Assembly (NCBI GenBank): GCA_002150815.3
Contig: NDFF03000397.1
Location: 1 to 61,890 of the forward strand
Source of the DNA: Grammothele lineata
Taxonomy: Eukaryota > Basidiomycota > Agaricomycetes > Polyporales > Polyporaceae
Reading direction: 5' to 3'
Length of the DNA: 61,890 nt
The number at the start of each line of letters is the position of its first letter. The stretch's first letter is position 1. A program made the translations under genes and the position numbers. Below, one piece after another: positions 33,006 to 44,662 of the stretch. Under the pieces are notes generated by a model, which worked only from the letters and a program-made list of their open reading frames with translations, ran no database searches and was not told where the DNA came from.

Positions 33006-36000
33006 TTAGTCCACATTAGGGTCTCTAACGGCTAGGCGAACGGCCCCAAGAAGATTGAAATTAACATACTTCTCCTCTGGCATGGCGTCCGTGAGCGTTG
33101 ACAGCTCCTGTACACGCTTCCTCGGTGAAGAGAACGAGGAAACCTTCGCACCCTTAGGGGCATTGAGTACGGCACAGTTGAGGGTGTAGTATATGAGGAC
33201 GAGGTCTTGGAACTCAAAGTCGGAATGGTAGCGAGGGAGAGTCGTGAAGGGATCGTTGACGTTCCACCCCTTATCGCCAGAATTGCGAGGGTTTGCCATC
33301 TTATGAGTTGCATCCCATAAGGGAACTTAAACGCATGCATTAGAAACTGACCTCCACGGAAATGCAAATGCAAGCTCACCGTCTGACTCTGCAGATAGTA
33401 CCGAGACGTCTGCCCAAGAAGCCATAGATGTTGGATTCTGCAACTTTTTGCCTATTTGAACAGTGGATGTTAGTATTTGACATTCAACATAATGACGAAC
33501 GTACCAGAGGTGGCGTAGTAGGACGTTCGAAACTGCAAGAGGGCCGACTTGGAATTGTCTCCTTCGTCTTCGATGCTATACGGACTGAAGCTGAGATTAG
33601 CAGGATTGGCCCGAAGGACCTTGCTGGCGACGTCAATAGAACGCTGGCTATCGCAAGCGAGCAAGGCAAGGTCAATTTTCCTGTAGCTCTGTGGACCAGC
33701 ACCCCTGTTGAAGTTGACCGTCGCAGTCTTCTGAACGCAGCACTCCCCAACGATTCCCACCGCAATGCCAATACCGCACTGGGTGACACCATTGGGGCGA
33801 GAGATCGCTAGGAAATACGTTCCAGACTTGTGACCTGGCATCACAACCGTCTTGAGCCGTTCGACAGGGGCAGATCCTAGTTGGAAGGTATTGATGCCGT
33901 CTCCGCCGTAGAACAAGATTGAAAGAAAGTCCCTAAAAGCGTATGAGCGATAGGGAACGTGATCATACATCAACCAGTTAAAAAACGCACAACCGGTTAA
34001 CAGGGTATCGCTTGAAGAAGTTCGTAGTAGATATAGCATAAAGCTTATACCCATCCATGTTGAACTTATGGATGGCAGAGTAGCTGAACGGAGGTATGAG
34101 TGATAGTTTGAATGCAAGGTAGTTTACGTACCCAACTAGAGGAAGAGAATTGTGTGCATTCTGCAAGTCCAACTGAGCGTGGAGGTATGGATGCTGTATA
34201 CCCCAAGGAGCGGCAGTGAGCGGAGTGCAGCTTCCACTATATGTCAATGTTAGTAACAATGTAGCATCACACGCAATGTAGCCGTACACTTGCTGAGTGT
34301 TCATATTATCTTCACGATCCTCCACATCATAATCTCGCAACGACCTGCAATAGTAAGTTGACCTCAGTCACGGTATATATTAGATGAGGACAAAGTAAAC
34401 CTACTCGGGCCAATCCGGACTAGGCTCACGCTCAGAAGGAGGGGTAGTGTCTTTCTTGAACATGGAAGACCGTCGCTCATTTCTAAAACACCTAATAGCA
34501 TTAATGCAATAACTGTTTACGCACAAATTATGACGCACTGCTCCTCATCCTTATAGGGCGTAGAAAAGAACTCTGACGCTGAACTATATAGCCAGTAAGC
34601 TATGACGTTCAATGGAGCCATCAAGGTGAACTCACTTAGGAGCCTTGGTGCGACGCTGGAATGTAGATGACTTGGACATGCTAGGTGGAGGTGCTCCAAT
34701 ATACCCAGCAGCCGCCGCCTTTCCCTTGGTTTTCTTCGGAGGGGGGTCATCCACATCAGAGTCCTTGGGCTCACTAAAGAGCACGTCTATGTTAGTGAAA
34801 TGAACGAAGTAAACAAGCCACGTAACACATACATAACACGACTCTTTTTAGTTGGAGACACCCTAAACATATATAGTCAGTAAGGCATCTTGTTAATGAT
34901 GGGCATGCGACTTACTGAATGTCAGAAATATCCAAGTCAGAGGAGCTGCTGTAAATCAGGTAAGATTGGGTGCAAGTGCACATTAATCACATTAATTCAA
35001 CATACCGGTGAGTGCGCTTGCGGCGTGAAACGTCGTGCTTGGGCTCTTCTACATCTCTAGTAAATAATGTTAGAACTATGACATCACATATATTGACCTA
35101 TAACGTACATATTCACATCATCATCATCATCATCATCATCCTGGAGGTCTAGACTCCTATTTATACAGCATGTGAATATAGACGTCAATATCAGCTATAT
35201 AAAGAATACGCACTGAGCCTTCACACGAGCACTGCGAACCGGTCGAGGAGTTGGCTTTGCCTTCGGAATGGGTAGAGTAGCCTTAACGCTATATACAAGA
35301 TGAATATTTCGTATTTTAGGGCAGCGAGAGATAGACGTACCTAACAACCTTTGAATGTGCCACTTTCACCGGAGAAGTTACAACCTCAACGCTGAAAATC
35401 GTAATTAAAAACAGCACAAGCACTGAGAATAAAAATGACTTACGGCTCATCGTCTGAGAGCTCTACAGGAGTCTCCTCACGGCGTGCCTTTCTACCTAAC
35501 TTGGATGGGGCACTGGATGGCCTTTATAGCAGAATGCATTAGTAAGATAAGCATATATAGAACCAACGGGGTAAACGCACTCAGCATTGCCAAAGCTCGC
35601 ATTAAACGCGTCCGCTCTAAAAGACATTATGTTATTTCACACAAGGCCATCACTCAAGTATAAAACCTTTAAAAACTTACACATGCTGCCAGCTCGCCGC
35701 CTCATCGTCGTCCTCGATGATGGTTTGGCGACGCTTATTTCCCTTGGACGCTTTGATTGGCGATGGTGCTGGTCTATAACAAATTTAGAAATATACCATA
35801 CAATGTGAAAGAAAAGATGTACTCAAGTTCCTGCAAATCCCTAGTCGTAGCACGTCGAATGACCCCCACCTTGATAGGATTACCCTTCTTGGTTGTCTTA
35901 CTACACGGTAATGAATGATAAGACCCATGATAAATAAATTGTTACATACACAGGGGACGGAGAGACGGGAGATTCAGGCGGGCTACTAGCCTCACTACGA

Positions 36001-37193
36001 GAGCGCCTGTTATAGAGATATCATCAGAAAGACCTCTTTAAAACATTGAAATGAACACGCACCGAGTCTTAGGGGTACGCTCAACGGTAGGACGAGTATC
36101 AGGAATCTCCTCGCTGGAGTAACTTATATGTGACGGTTACAATATCAGATATAAACCAAGACTACTTAAGTTACACATTAACGCACCCGTCTGCATCATC
36201 ATCCTCATTCTCAGGAGCAATAAACTGGTGAAGGTCTTTGCCGTCGTCATCGCTATAAGTAAAAGTGAGTTATGGTAGCACGCAACAGGTAACAGTTAAC
36301 CTACCCGTCTACAGAACGTTCCTCATCACCGTTGATAGAGTCACCAGGACCTTCTTCATCCTCGTTTCCAGGTGGCTGCACTTCATCCTCTGCACCTTCA
36401 TCCTCCTCCGCAGACTCTTCAACCGTCTCCGCGCTGCATTTAACGGTTACCACTGAATATCTGATGTAAATACGCCTCTCACCTTTTATATATCTTGCCT
36501 CGGCCGGCCCCACCACCTCTACGAGGCCCACCAGTACTCATCGCAGCACGACGACGAGCTGGCTTGGTCTCAACATCTTCTTTAGAAGAATCCACTATGG
36601 CGGCAACCTTGCGAGGCCTGTACAAGCCATTGTCAGTAAACGCGCCCTTCATCGTGTTGTAAAATGCACCTACCGACCACGCGGCCTGGGCTCTTTCTTA
36701 AGGACAGTTGTACCCTCGGCTACCTCTACAACCTTCGGTGGGCTGTAAATAGCGATGTCAGAGACAATGATCATATATAGAAAAATAAACGAACCGTCCA
36801 CGACGTTTCTTTGGGGCTGTATCTTCAACGGAATCTCTAATGCTAGGTGCATCCCTATTTGCACCAAATTAGAGCGAGAAACACACATGTTCAAGCAGCA
36901 TAAATAAACACGTACAATGCAACGGCCTTTGACTTGTGAGCGGTCTTACTGCAGTTGTCATAGCCAATCAGCATTTCACATGTCACATAATCAAAACAGA
37001 CAACGCACCGACTCAGATTTCCAGGAGTATAGTCGTCGTCGTCCGGGTCCTTACTTTTTGTACCCCTGCATATACGTGGCGGTAAATACAACAAGGGTGA
37101 TAGAAAATGCATAGCGTTTGAGACATACCGGGAAGTCCGCTTAGGAACGGAGTCCTCATCGGCTTCGACAAGTGGTTTTTTCTTGGGAGGCAT
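33006..37193 (-). CDS. Helitron B companion: many-exon basic/acidic protein, homologue of the unit A gene
   Basis: Starts MPPKKKPLVEADEDSVPKR at 37193 and ends NLLGAVRLAVRDPNVD at 33006, again as a long series of short exons with introns of about 50 nt. The middle is made of Lys/Pro/Ser-rich and Asp/Glu-rich pieces, with Arg-Gly-rich stretches (RGGGAGRGK, PRPRGR). The C-terminal part shares blocks with unit A: GSCTPLTAAPWGIQ, DFLSILFYGGDGI, LWDATHKM, GDKGWNVNDPFTTLP and NFNLLGAVRLA. Only the C-terminal domain and the overall composition are conserved; the linker is not alignable by eye. Likely nuclear; function unknown. Exon boundaries are approximate. Confidence 0.65.
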
Positions 37194-37980
37194 ACACGAA
37201 TACAAGACAGCTCGCAGCGGGAGTTGGGTGATGCAGAGAGAGGAGTGGTAATGGGAAAGGGATGCACAGAACGAAACCGTCTGCATGGATGGTTATATAG
37301 TCCGGCAGGACTGAGAATTTGCAAATCACACCATCGCAAGTACATCCTCGTGCTGGCATCCGGAGTTCCGGCCGCCGAGCAGTCAGATGGAAATGCAACG
37401 GGAAATCTTTCCTAAGTCTACAAGAAAATCAGATCGTTCCTATACGCTTAGCGCATAAACTGTTACCACTCATTAGGCCTATCTTACCACCTTCAATGAT
37501 TTACACCCCATCCTCCACCTAGTGTGACGTTTTCCATTGAACCTAACACAGCACGCCATCATCCTATGTATATAGAAACATGCTGCACATACGGAAGATG
37601 ACATTGTAAAGGAAGGGAGAAATTTCCTGCGAACGACCGGCTAGGTACAGTGTGATATCACTGGCCTCGTGCACACAACAGCCGATGATGCCTGCGCTCT
37701 GATGGCCACAAGGTACTCGATGGTTGGATTGCCAAGAATTCTGGAAGATAATTGGTAATCAGAATGAGAAAGCGGGCCATCAGGACTTGGTGGAATTCGT
37801 GAAACAGACCTAGTAGAGCACATCACGTCCAACCCTTCCTCCCAGTCCTCATCCTTGGAACCACTCTCTCAATCCTCTGCCAGCCACTTCAGACCTTCGA
37901 TGTTGTTTCTCGCACAACTATACAATGACCGAGATAAATATAGTCAGTGATCTTCAGCCCCCCATAATACAAGATTTGAC
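37194..37980. other. Divergent intergenic region of unit B
   Basis: These 787 bp separate divergently read genes and presumably hold both promoters. Apart from the TATA-like box, no gene or repeat was recognised. Confidence 0.45.
37293..37299 (-). promoter_or_regulatory. TATA-like box of the unit B companion gene
   Basis: Minus-strand TATATAA about 100 bp upstream of the ATG at 37193, matching the placement in unit A. Confidence 0.4.
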
Positions 37981-39192
37981 ATGGAGCAAACAACTACAGT
38001 CGGCATGTTGAACAAGGAACTAGATGCTCACCGGGTTGCACCCAATCTGTCCCAGCAACTCCTCTTCGTTGATGGTGTGCGTTCTATTCTCACCACTACT
38101 CTGTAGTATTGAATTGACCCTTGATAGGCGGAGAAGCTCAACTCATCAATGGATATTACGGCAAATGTGGACGCTTCGAAGCTGACCCTGATACACAACC
38201 GTGCTTCAGCAGATGCCCCTCTCGAAGAGGTGGTTTTGCGCTTGCAGGGGTATCTAATTGACTCCAAACTCCCACCTCTACGACAGCCAGAGTAAGTCCA
38301 TGATATCATATGCATTAGGCGATGAGGGAGAAACGCCAACACACCGTTTGTCAGCATTCCCCATAACCGCAGCTTCCTCATCGGCCTCAAGCAAGAGGTC
38401 ACGATCAGCGGACTTGGTGTCGAGGGTTTCGAAGCAGCCGTCAACGGCGTGTTGGTAATCTACCAAGGATTCCAAGCGCGTGTTTCAGCTTTGAAAGGCC
38501 AGCTGAGAGATTGGCGTCCTATGCAAGGCGACACTGACCTGACGTTGACCTTTGGTAATCGGTATCTTACTCGAAACAAGGAAAGGGGGAACGACCAGGT
38601 GGTCGACATGTCGCAAGTCGTGGATCCATTTAACGTCTTGCGTCCCCTCGTCCGCCTTGAAAGTCACACAACGGATAATGTTGTAGAATACTGGGAACGC
38701 CAGTTGGTAGATACAAAGTGCGCTGAGCAGCCACTTTTAGTAGCGAATGAGCACATCTGACTTACCTACAGGATTTCCTTCAAGCCCATCAATCCTAATG
38801 CCGTCACAATCACCAACCTGGTAGAACTCCAAGTTTCCTTCACCGCCGTCCGCGTCAAACGTAACGAGTATGTTTTCGTTCCCAAATTGCGCTCGATTTG
38901 CGTACTGGATCGGCAGGTCGAGAAGGTGATAACATTGGTGTCAACAAATCTGGTGACACGCTTACTTACGTGGGAGTCACTTCGGTACCGACAGGACTTC
39001 AATGCTGCTGCCATAAAATCGCTTTCGAAGAAACCTATATCGCCCTTGAAGAAGATGAAGCGAAAAGTGGGCTATGGGCACGAGGAGTCTGACACTCAGA
39101 GGGGTGAGGAGGAGAATGCGCTGAATTTGAAGCGTCTCTGCCTTGTCGACGGTCAGCCAGGTCACATGACGGATGTCAGTATGCAGACTTGA
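37981..39192 (+). CDS. Helitron B companion: homologue of the unit A 319-aa protein
   Basis: A first exon from ATG 37981 (or the in-frame ATG 38005) encodes a short helical lead. The next exon contains VVLRLQGYLIDSKLPPLR, matching IVLRVQGYLVESKLPPLR in unit A. Then follow VEGFEAAVNGVLVIYQGFQ, LTFGNRYLTRNKERG, TTDNVVEYWERQL, VELQVSFTAVRVKRNEY and a basic end KKMKRKVGYGHEE, stopping at 39190-39192. Later introns sit at the same codons as in unit A. The junction between the first and second exon does not splice cleanly in frame with canonical borders, so the start may be misplaced or damaged. Function unknown, probably nuclear. Confidence 0.65.
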
Positions 39193-39364
39193 TGCCCACG
39201 TACCTCATACGTGGGACGTATGCTCAGAGGGTTATACTCAGTACTAGTTTTGCACCATGGAATGTCGTACAACAATACACTCATGTTATATCTAACGTTA
39301 CAATTGATCGTGCTATACGCCAACCATGTCATAGCGCCACTAACTTAGTAACTATGTGTTGCTA

Positions 39365-41420
39365 TCAAAGGCCCTTCCCGAAACCCAACCGCTTGTATTT
39401 ACACAATGTGTGCTCAACCATTATAGCATCAAAGCGGATACGAAGTCGTTCACTCCACGAAAGCCCAGTCGCGAGGAAATTGTAAACACGCAGAAAGGCC
39501 TCCCTTCCAGCCTCCATTGATACCCTTTGATCATCAGGTGGCAAGAGAACACCGCTTTGTAGGAGCGCTTTGTACGCGCCGAGGCCACGTTGGAGCGGCG
39601 AAGATATGAAAGTCCCGATATCCTCGGCGGACGGGGATTGCACCAAACCCGCGTACGATAGGTCGGCGGCCAGTAAGTAAGAAGTCAGGTTTCCCAACAA
39701 AGGGATGTCGACCTGGAATACAGTTCCGGCAACGTCCACTCGCCTCCCATGAAGCCATGCTAGACACACTTTGAATGGGATGGGATCAGGAGAATAGGCG
39801 TCGCGAAGCCGTGACCACTGTTCTTGGAGAGCGAAATATTCTGCAGCCTTGTGAAACTGTGTACTACGTGGTTTCTGATACTGGCCATAGCATCGCATGT
39901 TGAGAAATCGCTCAACTGGAAGGCCTAGTGCTAGAGCAAATTCCGCGAAAGTGTTCCAAGATGCGACGTCGGGGAAGAAAGAATGGGTGTGATTGTGGAG
40001 AAGGAGCGAGTCGAACAGCAAGGCGCGGAATATGACAGCGCTAGGGAATGCGCCTGGGTGCTGAACATGGGTGGGATGGAAAGGACCATGCTCTGACGTG
40101 ACGCGCATCCGAGACGGTGCGATCTCGCGGAAAGGTAGATAAAAGTCCGGATTTTCCAACATGCGTTTTTGGAATTTGTTTGGTCGCGGTGGAGGTTCGC
40201 TGGAGATGATCTGAAGGGCTTGGCGGACAAACGTCAAGATGTGATGCAGACCACGAACGACCTCGCTATCTCCTGAGGGTGTGGGGCGGGCAGGAGTGGC
40301 AGGAGATATAGGAGTATGAGCATCGGATGTATCCGTGATCGAAGCGCGATTGGCAACCACAATGGGATCTTCCGTACGCAGAAACGCGTTTGAGTTGTAG
40401 GCAGTTATTACGTTCTGCATCTCGCGGAAGTCGACGCGCGAGAGAATCTGGGACATAAACCGCAACTCGTTTCCTTCTGGGGAGTCTCCATGACAGACGT
40501 TCAGGGCCGAAAAATCCTGAGTGAATGCCATCAAATCTGAATGCCGCAAAAGCTCTTCGCGCCCCCCACGGTTCCGCAGAATAGTTGTTTTGATGGACCT
40601 GTGCGCCTTCCACACTTCCGAGAACAGGAGAACGTCGAGGTTGCCTGTGAGCTGGACGATGATCCGAACGAAGTACGCTCCGAGAAGACTCGTCTTCGAT
40701 GGGTATTTGAGGCCTTTAGCCAAAGCGTCCCGGACGAGGTCGGCTACACGATTACGGGCTATATCGGCCGTAATACCATCTCGAGGGATAGTGATGGTAA
40801 CGTCTTGGCGGGGGAGGCCTGGGATGTAGTTTCGAAGTAGTAGAGTGGAAGCGCCACCTGTAGCAATGAGGCCGGCATGGACGTCTCGAACAAGAGTTTC
40901 CATCCAATCGACTGCGTCGTCTAGGACGTCTGGACGTTCCTGCAGAGCGTCGATGATGGCGTATATGCGATTTGCACAGTCGTTAGCCAGCCATGACCAG
41001 GCGGCGGCGTTCAACATCATAACACGTCGCCTCTGAGACGCACGCTCAAAGGTACCGCTGTCAATGGTTTGACATTGGAGGTCAATCCGGGACCAGAGAG
41101 ACGACATGCATAATATGAACTGGCGGGAAGTGCGGTCGATGTGAGAGGAGAAAAGATCCAAGTACTCTTGAACGGAAAGATCGTTTGAGGCGGACGGTAC
41201 GGCGTTCTGGGCCAAACGAGATGCCCACGAAGATGCTTCCTTCAACTTGGGTAAAGAGAACGCGTCGAGTAATTTCTGATAAACTGTCGCGTGGAGTGTC
41301 ACAAGGCTATTGTATTACGACAAGGAACGGACGTACCAACGGTCGACGTTACATGGGTGTTATCCGCAGTGAGTTGTGAATACGACGAATGCGAGGTAGA
41401 GGCCGGTGTATCTGATCCAT
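39365..41420 (-). CDS. Hypothetical 669-aa protein
   Basis: Two exons, 41420-41353 and 41306-39365, joined through a 46-nt GTAACG...ATAG intron. The start MDQIHRPLPRIRRIHNSL is the nearest in-frame ATG. The protein is mostly helical, without signal peptide or clear membrane segment. It has a Ser/Pro-rich break (TPISPATPARPTPSGD) near the middle and a conserved-looking LGLPVERFLNMRCYGQYQK block. G/C-rich codons set it apart from the Helitron genes. No domain was recognised. Its neighbour upstream on the same strand is an oxygenase-like gene only about 190 bp away, so the two may be co-inherited. Confidence 0.65.
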
Positions 41421-41610
41421 GAAGTTAGTTTACGCCGTTATATCAACTGGCGGTCCTTAGATATAACTCACCCATACTCAAATTCGAAGCTAGATATGTC
41501 GCACTACATTCGTCAAGATGTCGCTCGTGCCTTGCCGCGACCTCCTCATCTCCCACGTTGACTAGACGTCAAAGTTTGAGAATACATTCCGAAGTAAATT
41601 AGAAGTTACA

Positions 41611-44103
41611 TCAACGACCTGTGTGCACGGCCCGGCGATCGTCACCTGAGCGTCTCCCAGTGCCCGACCCGTCGTCTGTAGCTGGCGGTCCAAAAAAGCC
41701 AACCATGTACTTCTCCCTGTCAGACTCAGACAGGGAAGGTATCTCCACGCCAGACATGCGGTGTACTGAATAGGACAACCATTCAACATCTAACAGTCAA
41801 CAACATCGTGCAGCACGCACCAGTCCGCCTTCGCTTGGCGGCGACATCAGGCCCGTCTTTATTGGTTCGCTTACTAGGTCTCGCAGGGGAGTTGGAATCT
41901 GAAGATGAGTCCGACGTCGTTCGACACACGCCAGAACCAGCTTCTAGCAGTTCTAGGAAGGCCAAATGAGCAAAGCAAGACGGCGATAAAAGACGCATAC
42001 CTAGCTGGTGTCGCTGCCACACGAGGGGTACAAATTTACGACTAGTCTCTTTCAAATGTTGCCAATCTTCTCTGGCTTGGCGACGTGTGCATCCAAACTT
42101 GTCAGATACCTCCGTAGATCCTGATGGCAACTCCCACTTGTCCGGAGTCACACGATCGCCATCGTCGTTGAGAAACGAGAAACTAGATCGCATCTTCTCC
42201 CCGTCTATTTGCACACCCATTTCCGGCGTGACGTGTTTACAGAGCCACCAAACAAGCTGTTCAATTGAATGAGCATACCAGTTGCCAAACGCCTTTTTCG
42301 TCATGAGCTTGTGGCCTTCTGTTGACCACGTCGTGTGATTGGTACTAGTAAGAACGTCGTCATATCTGCACAAGAGTAAGTTTCCGCCAACCACGCGAAG
42401 TAACCAACGTACTCTGGATTCACCATTTCGGGACTTAGGCTGAATAAGCCTCCTTTGGGCAAAGGCGCGAAAGCGAGCCTCGAGTTGGCACCCATAATCG
42501 CCGATGGAGGATAGCAGACGAGAACGAATCGATATGACCATGGAGGAGGTTCGACACCCTCCGGGGATGTGGGTGGATATCCACCATGGTAACGGAGACC
42601 ACAGAAGCACGCGGATACGAAGCCGTGTTGTGCTTAAGAGTATCACGATACATAAGACGGCGGAACTATAATACATGTCCGGCTACAGCTCACCGATCGC
42701 AATGCCGAGTTCTCCGATCATGAAATAACCCGGGTGTTCGCCAGGAGCAAGATCATTCATGGATATCATACAAGTGTAACCGGCTTCGTGATCGTGAATG
42801 TCGACGTGCTTCCCAGCAAATTTCCCAAGATCTTGGCCAAACATTCCCTCTACATCTGAGACGTACGACAATCAATACAGGAAACGCAACATCGGAAATA
42901 TGAGTACCTTCGGCGGGAGCAGCTGATTTGGTGGCGGCAATATTCAGCTGAACAGACGGGAACGCGTAATTGTCTTCGCTGCCGACGGGGGGTAGATTTA
43001 TGGCCTCGGCGTGGCGAGCAAGTGTATCATTGAGGTCAACGGGCGCCGCTCTCATGCTAGCCATAGCCACCTCCGTTGCAGCCTGTGGAACTTTGAGTCA
43101 AATTAACACGTGGCGGTGTGATAGGGAACACATACCCTGACCGTCTTCTTGCGCGTATCCTGATGAAAGGTCTGCTCGTCGCGTGCCTTGGTCCCCAAGG
43201 CGGGGCTGGTGAGGTTTCGGGGTATCTCATAAGACTGGGACAAAGAGTAGCAACGAGAAGACTTCTCGATGTTACGAGCGTGCGGGCTTCTCTCCCAGAG
43301 AATGCCTCCACTATACTCGTTGTCGACGAGAACCGCCTTTTCCGCGGTACGCTCTTCGCGAACCCCTAGAATTCGGTCCCGCGCCTCCATAATACTGTCG
43401 CGCATGGGTGGTGTGATGATACCGCTAGTACGAGTAATATCAGTCTATACACCGCAAAGATGCTACGAAACTATTTACGACGGCGTCACCCAAGCCTGAA
43501 TCACATCGTCTTCCGCCCGGCCAGAACCCCAAATGTCTCGCGCAAAAACGTACGCGCCGGGACGCATGATGACAAAGCCTGACAGATGTAAGCCCACGCG
43601 AGTTTGCGCAATTGAAGAACGTACCAGCATCTTCAATGCCCATTGGCGTACCCGGAGGGAACTCTTGCTCCGTAACGAACTCGTAGTACTTCGCCATGGC
43701 CGCATCACTGGAATCGTGCAGATACACGAAAATGTCCGTTACCCCCTCAACGTGCGCGAGGAGAGGGTGCGACGAGACGCGGACGAGTTGTGGAAGACGA
43801 GGGTCTCTCCCGAGAATCACAACGGGTTCTCCGTCGATGGACTCAACGGGCTCGGTACGACCCAGGAGAGAGCGGGAATCTGGGGTCCGTTAGTCTTGTG
43901 TCAACATTCAAGCGTTGATAACTCACCGGACATAATCGGGAATCGAGGAGCTTCGTAGACCAAGATGGATAGTCTCGAACAGACACGTAGGGGATCACGG
44001 GTATTCTCGAGACTGCGAACTCGTCTTTAAAGTAGATGGATGGTCTCCAATGTCCGTGGTTCAAAGTCGTCACTACTGGGCAGGAATCGGGGACCAACGT
44101 CAT
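41611..44103 (-). CDS. 2-oxoglutarate/Fe(II) oxygenase-like multi-exon protein
   Basis: About eight exons. The central part reads GKHVDIHDHEAGYTCMISMN, then GYFMIGELGIAI; after an intron it continues with AQHGFVSACFCGLRYHGGYPP and WSYRFVLVCYPPSA. The HxD-type proximal motif, distal His (RYHGGYPP) and following Arg (YRF) match the jelly-roll 2OG oxygenase pattern found in many unnamed basidiomycete proteins. Earlier exons encode PRFPIM and RTEPVESIDGEPVVILGRDP. Later ones encode a helical domain (STEVSDKFGCTRRQAREDW), a bipartite NLS-like KRTNKDGPDVAAKRRR, and an end MSGVEIPSLSESDREKYM that stops at 41611. Near 44000 the frame changes, by a short intron or an indel, so the first exon is uncertain. 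Substrate unknown; it differs from the TET/JBP gene at 21235-24264. Confidence 0.55.
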
Positions 44104-44662
44104 GATATCGACGCCCTGACATCAGGACTGTCAAGGACAAGGTCGGCTGACACAATCGCGGATAGCCACGTCAGGCATACTTCCACGCTGAATGGCAACA
44201 CAGGAGCGAGATAGCACGGTTACCAAACCATGGAGAGAGTTCGCCTGCCACCTCTTGCGTAACAGGAATGGGGTGAACACGGTACCCCAGAAAACACGGG
44301 GGCCCGTAAGACGTGCATCTGCACGCACCTCGAAAGTCAAACGACTTCGAACGTGCGTCCCCCGTTGCCAGTGCAGCGGAACGGGAGGCCGTGCTGATTA
44401 CAGGGTTAGCAGAGTTACCTGTTAGGTATATAAGGAGAAGGTTCGTATGGCTTGACAGATTCTTGGTTGTGTCCTCCTGATACCCCAAGGCGCCTGCGCA
44501 CTCTTGCACGGAGTACCCCACGGCGCGTCGTCGCGCGTCATATTCCACTGCTCGACGACGCGCTGTGGAGCCTACGCTGTAAATGTGCGCGGGCGTCTTG
44601 GAGTGCAAGTGGAACTTCTGAACTTTGGGTTCACCGTAAGGGGTTCCGGCGGACGAAGGGAT
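44104..44662. other. Intergenic region with a GC-rich hairpin
   Basis: No supported gene. It contains a 16-bp inverted repeat (arms 44518-44533 and 44553-44568, CCACGGCGCGTCGTCG and near-complement, loop 19 nt). It is shared with 53639-53693, with weaker similarity extending about 40 bp either side. Confidence 0.5.

Larger units (their letters stand above)
24269..39192 (-). mobile_element. Helitron unit B (3' end defined, 5' end not)
   Basis: The minus-strand 3' end lies at 24269 with the same hairpin, subterminal motif and CCCCCCAAG|T junction as unit A. Gene order and strands match unit A: RepHel (minus), many-exon companion (minus), divergent companion (plus). Its companion genes are less AT-rich and quite diverged from those of unit A. 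The 5' terminus was not identified; the right limit is the stop of the last shared gene. Confidence 0.75.
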
